35,926 bases of DNA from a virus. Each line of letters opens with the position of its first letter. The first letter of the stretch is position 1. Of this stretch, positions 24,553 to 32,366 are shown piece after piece. Position numbers and translations under genes: made by a program. Under the pieces are notes generated by a model. That model made no database searches. It saw only the letters and a program-made list of their open reading frames with translations, and had not been told where the DNA came from. The DNA is taken from positions 1-35,926 of the IMG/VR virus record IMGVR_UViG_3300030085_002975; one strand, 5' to 3'.

Positions 24553-26411
24553 TATACGTACTCTAACTCTCTAAGAAGTGCTTTTGTGATAAAACTATTT
24601 AACGTAGTTCCCGTAGGGATACTTAAGTCTGCACCACCTTTTGCTCTTTGTGGAGGAGTTGGTGCTGAACCGCCACCAGTTGGAATTGGAACTGTAATAA
24701 CCTGACCTTTCTTCTCTGGTGTTACTCCTTGAGCAACATAAGTTCTGTTACCTGTTCCTTCAACATTAAGTGTGTTTCCACCTTTTCCACTAATTGTAGG
24801 AACATTATCCGCCTTACCATCAAACTGCACCCTAGACAGACGAATCAATGAAACATAAGGTGCTGGAACCATATCAGGTGTTCCTGATGTCCACGCTACA
24901 CTATTTGCTTCTAAGTGAATATGTGGTCCAGTAGACCTTCCACTATTACCAGTAATTGCAAATGAAGTTCCTGCAGGGACAGTTTCTCCTGACTTTCCAA
25001 TAAGAATCTTACTATTGTGTGCAAATCTAAGATGAACTCCACGAGAAGGAACGTGCAAATCAACCACATATCCATATCCCTTATCATATCTGGAGCCATC
25101 TACTACAGCATCTGCGGTTAAAGAGATGTATAATCCTGCAGCACAAGCAATATCAATACCTTTATGAGGAGCGTTTCTAAAACTCTCCTGCATTCCCATA
25201 GTTGATGTTATAATCGCATTCTCACCAAGAATGTTACTAACATCATCATTAACTCTATACCTAGTGCTCTGGTCAACCTGAGTTATTTCTGGTTGAGATC
25301 TTTCCAGAGCACTAGCCGCTGCTTTTTTGGCGCTAACCATATAGTCTCTATACTTACCAGACTTATAAACAGACCAAGCAGCATACCCTTGGAGTTTATA
25401 GATTTCATATGCCGCTTTAGCATTTGTAAGAGGGTCAAGTAATTCTTCATTAGATTTAATACCAAATAATTTTCTTCTTTCGGGACCCATATCCCCTATC
25501 ATATTAATCTGCCATAAACCATAAGACAGATCACCAGTGTTTGGATTATTGTTTAAAGCAGCACTATCACCTGACGATTCCGCCATAGCAATAGCAGTCA
25601 TTGTAGCAATTTTATCTTCTGGAAAACCTGCTTTTCTAGCTGCTCTAGCAATTTCTTCTTGATTAAATGTGCCTCCAGTTGGAACATCACCATCAAATTG
25701 ACGACCTTGATTTCCAGAACCAGGTTCTTCCTTCTTTCCAGTCTTAATTCCTAGCAATTGTTTTATACCATCACCAAGATAATCAAGAAGATTGAAGGTA
25801 TTAAAATCTTGGATCATTTGTCTAAAATCTTGTTCAAATCTTCGAACTCCATTTTTGACTTTACCTGATGCTTTATCAACTTCAGTCTTTTGGGCAAAGA
25901 AATCAAAACTCATCAATTTGGTAGCAATATCACCAAGATTGGAAGTAAACCCAACGAAGAAATTTTGTACTCCCTCAAACCAGTTCTTTAAAATACCTGC
26001 AGCTTGCTGTATTCTTGTAGTTAAATCTTGAACTGCATCAATGATGACTGGAAGGTTGGTAACAATCCATCCTACCAGAATAGTTCCAAGGAAGTCCATA
26101 ATTCTTCCAAGAAATCCTTTGGTGCTACTTCCAATAACTTTAGATGTTCTCCTGAAAATTCCTCCAACTCTACCTGCTTCAATTAAATCTTCCTGCTCTC
26201 TTCTTCTAACCGCCTCTCTTCTTTTTGAGAAGAGTTGACGCCTTCTCAGTATAGCATCTTTTTTTAATTTATTGCCGTCATTTAAATTACGTATGATAGT
26301 AGATGAAGTACTATTAGCAGCACGAAGACTAGCACCAAAAGCATTGATGGAACTTTGTATCCCTTCAATGCTGTCGCTATTTTTAAGTAGTGATGTTTTT
26401 ATCTTCGCCAT
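24552..26411 (-). CDS. Hub-associated cell-wall hydrolase: lytic transglycosylase plus M23 endopeptidase
   Basis: A 619-aa protein. Residues 1-90 are a charged coiled coil with an Arg-rich block (KRREAVRRREQ). Residues 101-130 are hydrophobic (GRIMDFLGTILVGWIVTNLPVIID). About residues 250-370 are a lysozyme-like/SLT transglycosylase with catalytic Glu candidate E278 (AIAMAESSGD) and SYGLWQIN. About 400-525 are an M23 metallopeptidase with zinc ligands H416 and D420 (PHKGID) and H497-x-H499 (TGPHIHLE). The two domains cut the glycan and the peptide cross-links of peptidoglycan, so this is likely the tail hydrolase that opens the wall during infection. ATGA overlap with the upstream paralogous gene. 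Domain calls are strong. Confidence 0.85.
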   Translation of the reverse strand: MAKIKTSLLKNSDSIEGIQSSINAFGASLRAANSTSSTIIRNLNDGNKLKKDAILRRRQLFSKRREAVRRREQEDLIEAGRVGGIFRRTSKVIGSSTKGFLGRIMDFLGTILVGWIVTNLPVIIDAVQDLTTRIQQAAGILKNWFEGVQNFFVGFTSNLGDIATKLMSFDFFAQKTEVDKASGKVKNGVRRFEQDFRQMIQDFNTFNLLDYLGDGIKQLLGIKTGKKEEPGSGNQGRQFDGDVPTGGTFNQEEIARAARKAGFPEDKIATMTAIAMAESSGDSAALNNNPNTGDLSYGLWQINMIGDMGPERRKLFGIKSNEELLDPLTNAKAAYEIYKLQGYAAWSVYKSGKYRDYMVSAKKAAASALERSQPEITQVDQSTRYRVNDDVSNILGENAIITSTMGMQESFRNAPHKGIDIACAAGLYISLTADAVVDGSRYDKGYGYVVDLHVPSRGVHLRFAHNSKILIGKSGETVPAGTSFAITGNSGRSTGPHIHLEANSVAWTSGTPDMVPAPYVSLIRLSRVQFDGKADNVPTISGKGGNTLNVEGTGNRTYVAQGVTPEKKGQVITVPIPTGGGSAPTPPQRAKGGADLSIPTGTTLNSFITKALLRELEYV

Positions 26412-27880
26412 CAGACTCCTACCACATTGAAGTTGGACATAGCACCAAAGGTATACATATTATCATCATTACTAGTCGCATACATTTCAACACCACCAAT
26501 TGGACCACCAGAAACAGGTACTGGTTGGGATGGTGCTCCACCACCAGCAGAAACAGGCATTGGAACAACAGTCACACCAGGTTCTTCTGGTGCCTGAGAA
26601 ACTCTTTTTGCTACATCTTTACTCTTACTCAATGATTGTAACATTGATGGTGGAAGAGTTCCATACTTACCAATATACTGTTCCTGTCTAATGTATTCTA
26701 AAGTTTCTGGATCAGTTACCTTTTGACCTGCCGTATTTGCTTCATAACCAATAGGTTTTGATAAATCAATCTCACCAAAACCCATATCAAATGTGGTTTT
26801 GGTTTCACTCTTCATAACTGGTTTTGGTTCTGGAGTTCCTTCATTTCTTTCAGATCCACCCATTGCCTTAATAATGCTTTCAGCACTATTAAGTGATCCT
26901 TTGATAGATTCAATAGATTTTAGACTGTCTCCGCCAACATTATCTTCTTCATCACCGATGATTTCTCCAGGATTTGGGAATATATCCGCAGGGTCCCACC
27001 ATTGATTTTTAGTTGGTGGTTGTTCTATATTATTATCATCTGCAGATTTATTACTATCATCGATAGGATCGGGTGGATCATCTCCCTCTACCCTTCCTAT
27101 AGGGTCTTCCCCTTCACCTTCACCATTATCTACAGGTTCTGGTTTAAATGGTGAGGGAAAATTAAAACTTTCTGCAGCGGCATTTACTATATTTTTACCT
27201 ACATCTTTAATAAATTCCAACAACTGTCGTCCAGGTTTTGTAAACAATCCAACTGCTGCAACTGCTAGTAGTTTTACACCAAGAAGTGAGAATGTTCCTA
27301 GAATAGCACCGATTGCTAATTTTACTCCAACAAATATCCCAGCAATAATAGCAAGATTCTTGAGAACATTATTTCTAATTTCTTTTAATTTATCCGAATT
27401 TCCTTCACTTAATGCTTTTAAGGTTTGAATACCTTGATTCAATAACCATCCACCAAGAATTGCTGTAAAGAAATCTCCAAGTCTTCCAAGTGTAAACTGT
27501 GCTTTGCTAGCAATTTTTTGTGCAGGTGCTAATGCTGCTGCTTGTATCTTCTTCTCAATTAAACTTTCTTTTCCTTCCCTGAGTTTTTGTTGTGCTAATT
27601 TATTTTCTAGTTCTGCTGCTTGATTATCTTGTTTTTGTTGAAGTTCCTGTGATGTAGCAAGATTTGTAGCAATAACTTGAAGAGAACCAGTTAGAGCCTG
27701 CATTTGAGCAGTCATACCTTGAAGTTGTGCTGATACAACACCAAGTTGTAATGAGTTCTTAGTAATAAGTGCCTTAGACTCAGCAGCATTCTCCACAGCA
27801 GCAGGAGCAACCGCTCTACCTGTATAGGTAGCAGCGGACATTCTTGGTCCTCTACCGAATATTGGGGAAATCTCAACCAT
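26411..27880 (-). CDS. Coiled-coil hub/tape-measure-like structural protein
   Basis: A 489-aa protein. Residues 25-120 form a heptad-rich coiled coil (ATNLATSQELQQKQDNQAAELENKLAQQKL). Residues 130-225 contain several hydrophobic helices (LGRLGDFFTAILGGWLLNQGIQTLKAL, AIIAGIFVGVKLAIGAILGTFSLLGV). Residues 235-310 are an acidic, proline-rich linker, and the C-terminus is low-complexity. The LGRLGDFFTAILGGW segment resembles LGRIMDFLGTILVGW in the next gene, so the two share a module. Coiled coil plus hydrophobic helices is typical of tape measures and hub rod proteins that reach the host membrane. Exact T4 counterpart (gp28/gp29 region) unknown. Start M at 27880; MSAATYTG further in is a possible alternative. 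Confidence 0.65.
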   Translation of the reverse strand: MVEISPIFGRGPRMSAATYTGRAVAPAAVENAAESKALITKNSLQLGVVSAQLQGMTAQMQALTGSLQVIATNLATSQELQQKQDNQAAELENKLAQQKLREGKESLIEKKIQAAALAPAQKIASKAQFTLGRLGDFFTAILGGWLLNQGIQTLKALSEGNSDKLKEIRNNVLKNLAIIAGIFVGVKLAIGAILGTFSLLGVKLLAVAAVGLFTKPGRQLLEFIKDVGKNIVNAAAESFNFPSPFKPEPVDNGEGEGEDPIGRVEGDDPPDPIDDSNKSADDNNIEQPPTKNQWWDPADIFPNPGEIIGDEEDNVGGDSLKSIESIKGSLNSAESIIKAMGGSERNEGTPEPKPVMKSETKTTFDMGFGEIDLSKPIGYEANTAGQKVTDPETLEYIRQEQYIGKYGTLPPSMLQSLSKSKDVAKRVSQAPEEPGVTVVPMPVSAGGGAPSQPVPVSGGPIGGVEMYATSNDDNMYTFGAMSNFNVVGV

Positions 27881-28055
27881 TCTGCTGTTGTGCCTTTAGG
27901 TTTTCTTCTTCAATATACTGTTGGAGGAAAGCAAGGTAAATTTCTTTCTCCCACGGTATCATATTTTCTAACTCTGTCAAGCTATATTTATGATGCTGCA
28001 TCAAGGCAAAATTAATTCGGAAGTATGACTCAAGGTCAGTATGAGCCATACTCAC
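27873..28055 (-). CDS. Small gp51-position hub assembly protein
   Basis: A 60-aa protein (MSMAHTDLESYFRINFALMQHHKYSLTELENMIPWEKEIYLAFLQQYIEEEN), all helical. It overlaps gp26 by an ATGA junction and the downstream hub gene by 8 nt. Cyanophages place a short baseplate-hub assembly factor named gp51 in this spot after gp26; the LTELENMIPWEKEIYLAFL helix also resembles small chaperones that load tape measures. The annotation rests on context and helical pattern, as the protein is much shorter than T4 gp51. Confidence 0.6.
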   Translation of the reverse strand: MSMAHTDLESYFRINFALMQHHKYSLTELENMIPWEKEIYLAFLQQYIEEENLKAQQQNG

Positions 28056-28768
28056 CCGAAAAAACTTGCTAAGCCCTCAAGTACAATCTCATTATCAACT
28101 CCTGTGTTGGGATTCTTGACCACAACAGTGTGAGAGAGTTTAGGCATTGTAGCGAAGAAAGTTTCAATCTCTTTGAACTGTTTGGAGTTCAACTGTTCAA
28201 TAAACTCTTTCAATTCTTTTTCAGTACAATCGGCAGCAGACCAAGACTCTTCCTCATTATAAATCTGCTCAATGCAAGACATAATGATACCAAAGGTATC
28301 TTCAACACCAGCATCAGCAATAACAAAGTTGTTTTGAATGAATTCATTCATTGAAGGATACTTCATCCTCAGAGTCAATTGATCATCAAGTTTGATGTCT
28401 CTTGAATGTTCTTCGTCGTGTTGAATTTGAATGGAATCCAAATCAATCACAGTAGGAACTTTTGTCGTCCCATCATCAGGGCAAGTCACAAGAACTTCTA
28501 CTTCCTCACCAACAGACTTACCACGAATGTTGAGGAATAGGTATTCGATATCAAATGTAGAAAGTTCTTCTACTTTGACTCCACGAGTGATGATGCAGTT
28601 TTTGATTACATCTTTGACTGCACTAGCAATTTGTTTTGTATCCTCGCTTTCCATAGCGACAATCAAAACCTTCTCTTCCTTCACTAAGAAGGGTCTATAC
28701 TTAATCTTCTTCTTAGTCGAAGGTATCACCAACTCATAGGTTGGTGTAGCAATCTTTGGTAAAGGCAT
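28052..28768 (-). CDS. gp26: Baseplate hub subunit gp26
   Basis: A 238-aa protein. The N-terminus (LPKIATPTYELVIPSTKKKIKYRPFLVKEEKVLIVAMESED) is the signature of the T4 baseplate protein gp26 family (T4 gp26 is 208 aa). The middle contains LFLNIRGKSVGEEVEVLVTCPDDG and the C-terminal half is helical (YNEEESWSAADCTEKELKEFIEQLNSKQF). It helps assemble the hub or central part of the baseplate. A CTAAATA box stands 25 nt before the start. Followed by the overlapping gp51-position gene. Confidence 0.85.
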   Translation of the reverse strand: MPLPKIATPTYELVIPSTKKKIKYRPFLVKEEKVLIVAMESEDTKQIASAVKDVIKNCIITRGVKVEELSTFDIEYLFLNIRGKSVGEEVEVLVTCPDDGTTKVPTVIDLDSIQIQHDEEHSRDIKLDDQLTLRMKYPSMNEFIQNNFVIADAGVEDTFGIIMSCIEQIYNEEESWSAADCTEKELKEFIEQLNSKQFKEIETFFATMPKLSHTVVVKNPNTGVDNEIVLEGLASFFG

Positions 28769-28793
28769 TACGATTCATGCACATCAGTAAAAT

Positions 28794-28800
28794 TATTTAG
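28794..28800 (-). promoter_or_regulatory. T4-late-like promoter box CTAAATA before gp26
   Basis: Minus-strand CACTAAATAATT, 25 nt before ATG 28768, in the short gap after the gp54-like stop codon. It would start the long hub transcript. Confidence 0.5.
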
Positions 28801-28805
28801 TGGGG

Positions 28806-29696
28806 TTATTGACGACCTCCACCACCAGAACCACCACCAGCATCACTGGTTGAAGTAAACTTAGCGTTACTAATCTGACCACTATTCAATATTGTAGATG
28901 CTGGATCAACATTGAATAGATTTGCATAGTTACCACTAAATGATAAATTGGGACTAAATCCAAGATCGTTGGTATTCAGGAAGGATGAACTATTGAATCC
29001 ATACACACTATTCTGTGCATTACCATAAGATGAAGTAGAACCTTGCTCTTTGTTATTATAATCTCCAATATATTCATTGATGGAGCGAGACTGTCCAGAA
29101 TAGTATCTGTCGTAATTAAATGAGGCAGATGCCTTCAATAAAGTAGAACCCTCATATGAAACTGGTGTTGCATTCAATGCGATTGGGAACAGCCCAAAGA
29201 ATCTATATTCAATATATCTCTTGTAATCTCTTTCAAACTTGATAATCCTAGTTTCATCACACTTATACTCATTTGGATATCTCATTCTAAAATGATATCC
29301 ATCACGCAAAGGATTTACTCCTTCACCACTCGTTTCTGAACCACTGGAAATAAACTCCATCCAGTGTTCAATAAACTTCAAGGACCTGTAAGAGTTATCA
29401 ACATAGAACTCCATATCCATCTGGACGAAAGTTCTAGTGTGTGCAAACTTCTCAGCAACTCCAGTGAAGTTACCGATAACATCTGCGGTTGCAAGTCCAC
29501 TGCCTGGAAGTGATGCTCTATTGCAAAGGAGACTAAGATTATCAGTAATAAATCTAGAATCCATACCCCTATCTTTGAGGTGCTCCCTCAATTCTCCACT
29601 CAGTCCACCAAACTCAACAACAAAATGAGAACTCTGTGCTACTTCAGTTAATGTTGGTTTTATCTGAGATATTTTTTTCGGAAATGGTCTAGGCAC
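28806..29696 (-). CDS. gp54: Baseplate tail-tube initiator, gp54-like
   Basis: A 296-aa protein starting at GTG 29696. Blocks such as SLLCNRASLPGSGLATADVIGN, MEFYVDNSYRSLKFIEHWMEFI, YHFRMRYPNEYKCDETRIIKFER and VSYEGSTLLKASASFNYDRYYSG are those of T4-type tail-tube proteins; the tube protein gp19 and the initiator gp54 are paralogues. It lies among baseplate genes and next to gp4/gp48/gp53, and its Gly/Ser-rich C-terminal extension is absent from gp19. It is divergent from gp4 and led by a CTAAATA box. Assigned to gp54 by context; gp19 is the alternative. Confidence 0.72.
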   Translation of the reverse strand: MPRPFPKKISQIKPTLTEVAQSSHFVVEFGGLSGELREHLKDRGMDSRFITDNLSLLCNRASLPGSGLATADVIGNFTGVAEKFAHTRTFVQMDMEFYVDNSYRSLKFIEHWMEFISSGSETSGEGVNPLRDGYHFRMRYPNEYKCDETRIIKFERDYKRYIEYRFFGLFPIALNATPVSYEGSTLLKASASFNYDRYYSGQSRSINEYIGDYNNKEQGSTSSYGNAQNSVYGFNSSSFLNTNDLGFSPNLSFSGNYANLFNVDPASTILNSGQISNAKFTSTSDAGGGSGGGGRQ

Positions 29697-29697
29697 T

Positions 29698-29704
29698 CTA
29701 AATA
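29698..29704 (+). promoter_or_regulatory. Late promoter box CTAAATA for plus-strand gp4
   Basis: Plus-strand CTCTAAATACTC, ending 27 nt before ATG 29732 and overlapping the 5' edge of the divergent gp54-like gene. It mirrors the minus-strand box at 29725-29731. Confidence 0.5.
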
Positions 29705-29724
29705 CTCTTAGGTGATTGTTTAGT

Positions 29725-29731
29725 TATTTAG
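29725..29731 (-). promoter_or_regulatory. Late promoter box CTAAATA for gp54-like gene
   Basis: Minus-strand CTAAATAACTAAAC, 28 nt before GTG 29696. The ATG of gp4 starts at the next base on the other strand, so the two divergent boxes share one 36-nt intergenic gap. Confidence 0.55.
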
Positions 29732-30169
29732 ATGTCATATAAGGGAAAATACAAACCATCTTACCCAAAGAAATATAAGGGTGATCCAACCAATATCATA
29801 TATCGTTCTCTTTGGGAACGCAAGTTTATGGTTTATTGTGATAAGAACGAAAATATATTAGAATGGCAGTCTGAAGAGTTTTGCATTCCATATCGCTCTC
29901 CTATTGATAATAGAATTCACAGATATTTTCCAGACTTCTTTATTAAGTACAGAGACACTAGCGGTAAAATCAAATCATCTCTTATCGAAGTCAAACCACT
30001 TCGACAGTGCTCTCCCCCACCCAAACCAAAGAGGCAGACTAAAAAATATCTGAATGAAGCATATGAGTATGCTAAAAACCAAGCAAAGTGGGAAGCAGCA
30101 AGAGAGTTCTGTAAAGACAGAATGTGGGAGTTCAAAGTAATGACGGAGAAAGAACTCGGTATCAACTAA
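29732..30169 (+). CDS. gp4: Head completion protein gp4 (PD-(D/E)XK nuclease-like)
   Basis: A 145-aa protein. The sequence SLWERKFMVYCDKNENILEWQSEEF (E29), HRYFPDFFIKY (P67-D68) and SLIEVKP (E86-K88) forms the E...PD...ExK catalytic set of the PD-(D/E)XK nuclease fold, related to TnsA endonucleases. T4 gp4 is a small head-completion protein acting on the packaged head before tail joining. It opens the short plus-strand block with a CTAAATA box 27 nt upstream. Its stop codon shares a base with the start of the next gene. Confidence 0.85.
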   Translation: MSYKGKYKPSYPKKYKGDPTNIIYRSLWERKFMVYCDKNENILEWQSEEFCIPYRSPIDNRIHRYFPDFFIKYRDTSGKIKSSLIEVKPLRQCSPPPKPKRQTKKYLNEAYEYAKNQAKWEAAREFCKDRMWEFKVMTEKELGIN

Positions 30170-30552
30170 TGGCGAAACGACCAACAGATACAGACATCAA
30201 TGTAAACAGAATCCGTTCTGTTGTTGATAATATGACGGGTCTAGCAGATCCAGACGATAGGATGCTTCAAGTTCTTGAACTACTGACTCCAACACCAGTA
30301 AGATTGATAGAACCTGGTAAGTTATATCTGTTCATCTATAACGCTAAAACTCCAAACATCACATTTGACCAAAATCCCTTTATAGCAGTCACAGATGTAT
30401 TTCAGTGGGGATTTCGTGGATTCAGTGCTCATTGGAGAGAACCAAGACAATATACCTGGAGTGAAGTAGGAACTGATGTTTATGAAATCTATCGTTCTGA
30501 GGTAAATGATGTGCTTAAACTGTCACTTATGAATAAGAGACTAAATAACTAA
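30169..30552 (+). CDS. Hypothetical protein between gp4 and gp48
   Basis: A 127-aa protein starting at ATG 30169, which overlaps the gp4 stop by one base (TAATG); a longer frame into gp4 is unlikely. The middle PVRLIEPGKLYLFIYNAKTPNITFDQNPFIAVTDVFQWGFRGFSAHW looks like a compact beta-barrel and resembles small phage proteins with a PG-x-x-Y/F-x-Y...D-x-x-P-x core. The N-terminus is a short helix and the C-terminus (EIYRSEVNDVLKLSLMNKRLNN) helical. The last codons (RLNN-stop) contain the CTAAATA box of gp48. Not recognised by function; co-transcription with gp4 suggests a virion assembly role. Confidence 0.7.
   Translation: MAKRPTDTDINVNRIRSVVDNMTGLADPDDRMLQVLELLTPTPVRLIEPGKLYLFIYNAKTPNITFDQNPFIAVTDVFQWGFRGFSAHWREPRQYTWSEVGTDVYEIYRSEVNDVLKLSLMNKRLNN
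30541..30547 (+). promoter_or_regulatory. Late promoter box CTAAATA for gp48/gp53
   Basis: Plus-strand CTAAATAACTA, ending 17 nt before ATG 30565, embedded in the R-L-N-N-stop codons of the preceding gene exactly as for the box at 5917-5923. Confidence 0.5.
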
Positions 30553-30564
30553 AAAACTAGGCAG

Positions 30565-31656
30565 ATGCCAGACTATAATTTTAATTACAGTGATCTTGGT
30601 AACTTAAATTATGATGCGGGTGTAGACCTTAAGTTTAAGAATATTGATGCTGCAAAGAGGGGTATATACGGCACACCGCCTCCGGCGGATGTGATGCGGT
30701 ATCCGCTGAAAGCGATTGAGAAGGAGCAGGATATGCTTCTTATTAGAATTTTTGATCAAGTACAGGCTGGGCAGATATTTGGTCTTCCTGGTGGAGATAA
30801 AAAAGAAGATACTACATCAAATCAAAAAAATATATCGATAGGTGCTCTCCCTGAGAAAAATAAAATTTTTAATAAACAGGGATCAACATATGATGGAGAA
30901 AAATCATTAAAGGCAAATGCAAGATATATTTGGTTACCTATCCCACAGCAAGTATCAGATTCTATCACAGTTGACTATTCAGAAGATACTTTGAATCCAC
31001 TTCAAGCTGCTGGATTACAATTGTCTGCCGAAACAATAAAAGAAGGTCCAATTGTAGCGGCAGGTAAAGTAATGAATTTACTAAAACAAGCATCTTCAAA
31101 TATTAACAATATAGATCCAAGAGCTTTAGATGCACTTCAAACAACATTAGCAGGGCAAGCTATCAATCAACTTGGTGCAAATGTTAATCCAACATCTTTA
31201 ATTACTCGTTCTTCTGGTCAGATTCTTCAGTCAAACTTAGAACTCTTGTTCAACAAGATGACTCTTAGATCTTTCCCATTCACTTTTGACTTTACACCAA
31301 GAGATCCTGATGAAGCAGAAATGGTGAAGAAGATTATTAGAACAATTAAAAAAGCAACAGTTCCAAAGAGAGGTGATGGTATATTCATCAACTCACCAGA
31401 CTTGTTCCAGTTCCAATATGTTGCTGGTGGTGAGAGACAGCATCCATTCCTGAACAGGTTCAAAGTTGGTGTTATTGAAAATGTCTCAGTTGACTACACT
31501 GCTTCTGGAACTTATGCGACATATAGTGATAGAACACCAGTTCATATTAGAATGACTCTTGCTTTCAAAGAGATCAATCCAATCTATATGGAAGATTATG
31601 ATGATGCTGCATCAGAAGGTGCAGAAGGTCCTGGTATTCACGGAGTCGGTTACTAA
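30565..31656 (+). CDS. gp48: Baseplate tail-tube cap gp48
   Basis: A 363-aa protein, close to T4 gp48 (364 aa). Features: ADVMRYPLKAIEKEQDMLLIRIFDQ near the N-terminus, then an Ala/Gln-rich helical middle with IWLPIPQQVSDSITVDYSEDTLNPLQAAGL. The C-terminal tube-fold part is FPFTFDFTPRDPDEAEMVKKIIRTIKKATVP...FQFQYVAGGERQHPFLNRFKVGVIENVSVDYT...HIRMTLAFKEINPIY. The cap joins the tail tube to the baseplate. It overlaps gp53 by one base. Confidence 0.85.
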   Translation: MPDYNFNYSDLGNLNYDAGVDLKFKNIDAAKRGIYGTPPPADVMRYPLKAIEKEQDMLLIRIFDQVQAGQIFGLPGGDKKEDTTSNQKNISIGALPEKNKIFNKQGSTYDGEKSLKANARYIWLPIPQQVSDSITVDYSEDTLNPLQAAGLQLSAETIKEGPIVAAGKVMNLLKQASSNINNIDPRALDALQTTLAGQAINQLGANVNPTSLITRSSGQILQSNLELLFNKMTLRSFPFTFDFTPRDPDEAEMVKKIIRTIKKATVPKRGDGIFINSPDLFQFQYVAGGERQHPFLNRFKVGVIENVSVDYTASGTYATYSDRTPVHIRMTLAFKEINPIYMEDYDDAASEGAEGPGIHGVGY

Positions 31657-32366
31657 TGTCCTACTTTAGAGAATTACCTGATATTCTATATCAGTCAAAC
31701 TTATTACATAAAGTTTCTTCTCAAGAATATATTCGAATCAAGAATATATTCCGCAGAGTTAAACTTAAAGATTGGATTCAAGATAATGCACGGTTTTTTA
31801 ATAAGTATACTATCCGTGATGGTGAAAGACCAGATACTATGGCGGAAAGATTATACGGTACTCCAGACCGTGATTGGATTATTGTATTAACTGCTGGAAT
31901 CACAAACATTAAAGACGAATGGCCACTGAGTAACTATGACCTGTATCGTTATGTTGAAAATAAGTATGGAAATGATTTAAATGCTATTCATCACTACGAA
32001 ACAATCGAAGTGAGAGATAACAGAGGTAGATTAATTTTACCTGGTGGTCAGAGAGTTGATCAAAATTTTACAATCCCTACACCTTATGACGCTTCTGAAA
32101 CTAACTTCTATGTTGGTGTAAGACCACAATCAGACAACATTAGTTATAAATCAGTTAATAGTGATATCAGTCCTATAACTGGTATTTCTAATTATGAATA
32201 TGAAACACAACTGAATGAAAACAAGAGACGCATTGAAGTAATGAAACCAAGTTATCTTCAACAGTTCTTGAATGATATGAGAGAGTTGATGAACTATAAA
32301 GAAAGTTCCCAGACAGTCAATAGTAAACTACTGACCACTGAGAACACTAGACTTATTGGACCATAA
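31656..32366 (+). CDS. gp53: Baseplate wedge subunit gp53
   Basis: A 236-aa protein (T4 gp53 is 196 aa). The N-terminus YFRELPDILYQSNLLHKVSSQEYIRIKNIFRRVKLKDWIQDN, then FNKYTIRDGERPDTMAERLYGTPDRDWIIVLTAGITNIKDEWPLS with a LysM-like turn, is typical of gp53. It closes the wedge that carries the baseplate. The last 39 nt overlap the convergent Mom-like gene end-to-end. Confidence 0.88.
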   Translation: MSYFRELPDILYQSNLLHKVSSQEYIRIKNIFRRVKLKDWIQDNARFFNKYTIRDGERPDTMAERLYGTPDRDWIIVLTAGITNIKDEWPLSNYDLYRYVENKYGNDLNAIHHYETIEVRDNRGRLILPGGQRVDQNFTIPTPYDASETNFYVGVRPQSDNISYKSVNSDISPITGISNYEYETQLNENKRRIEVMKPSYLQQFLNDMRELMNYKESSQTVNSKLLTTENTRLIGP

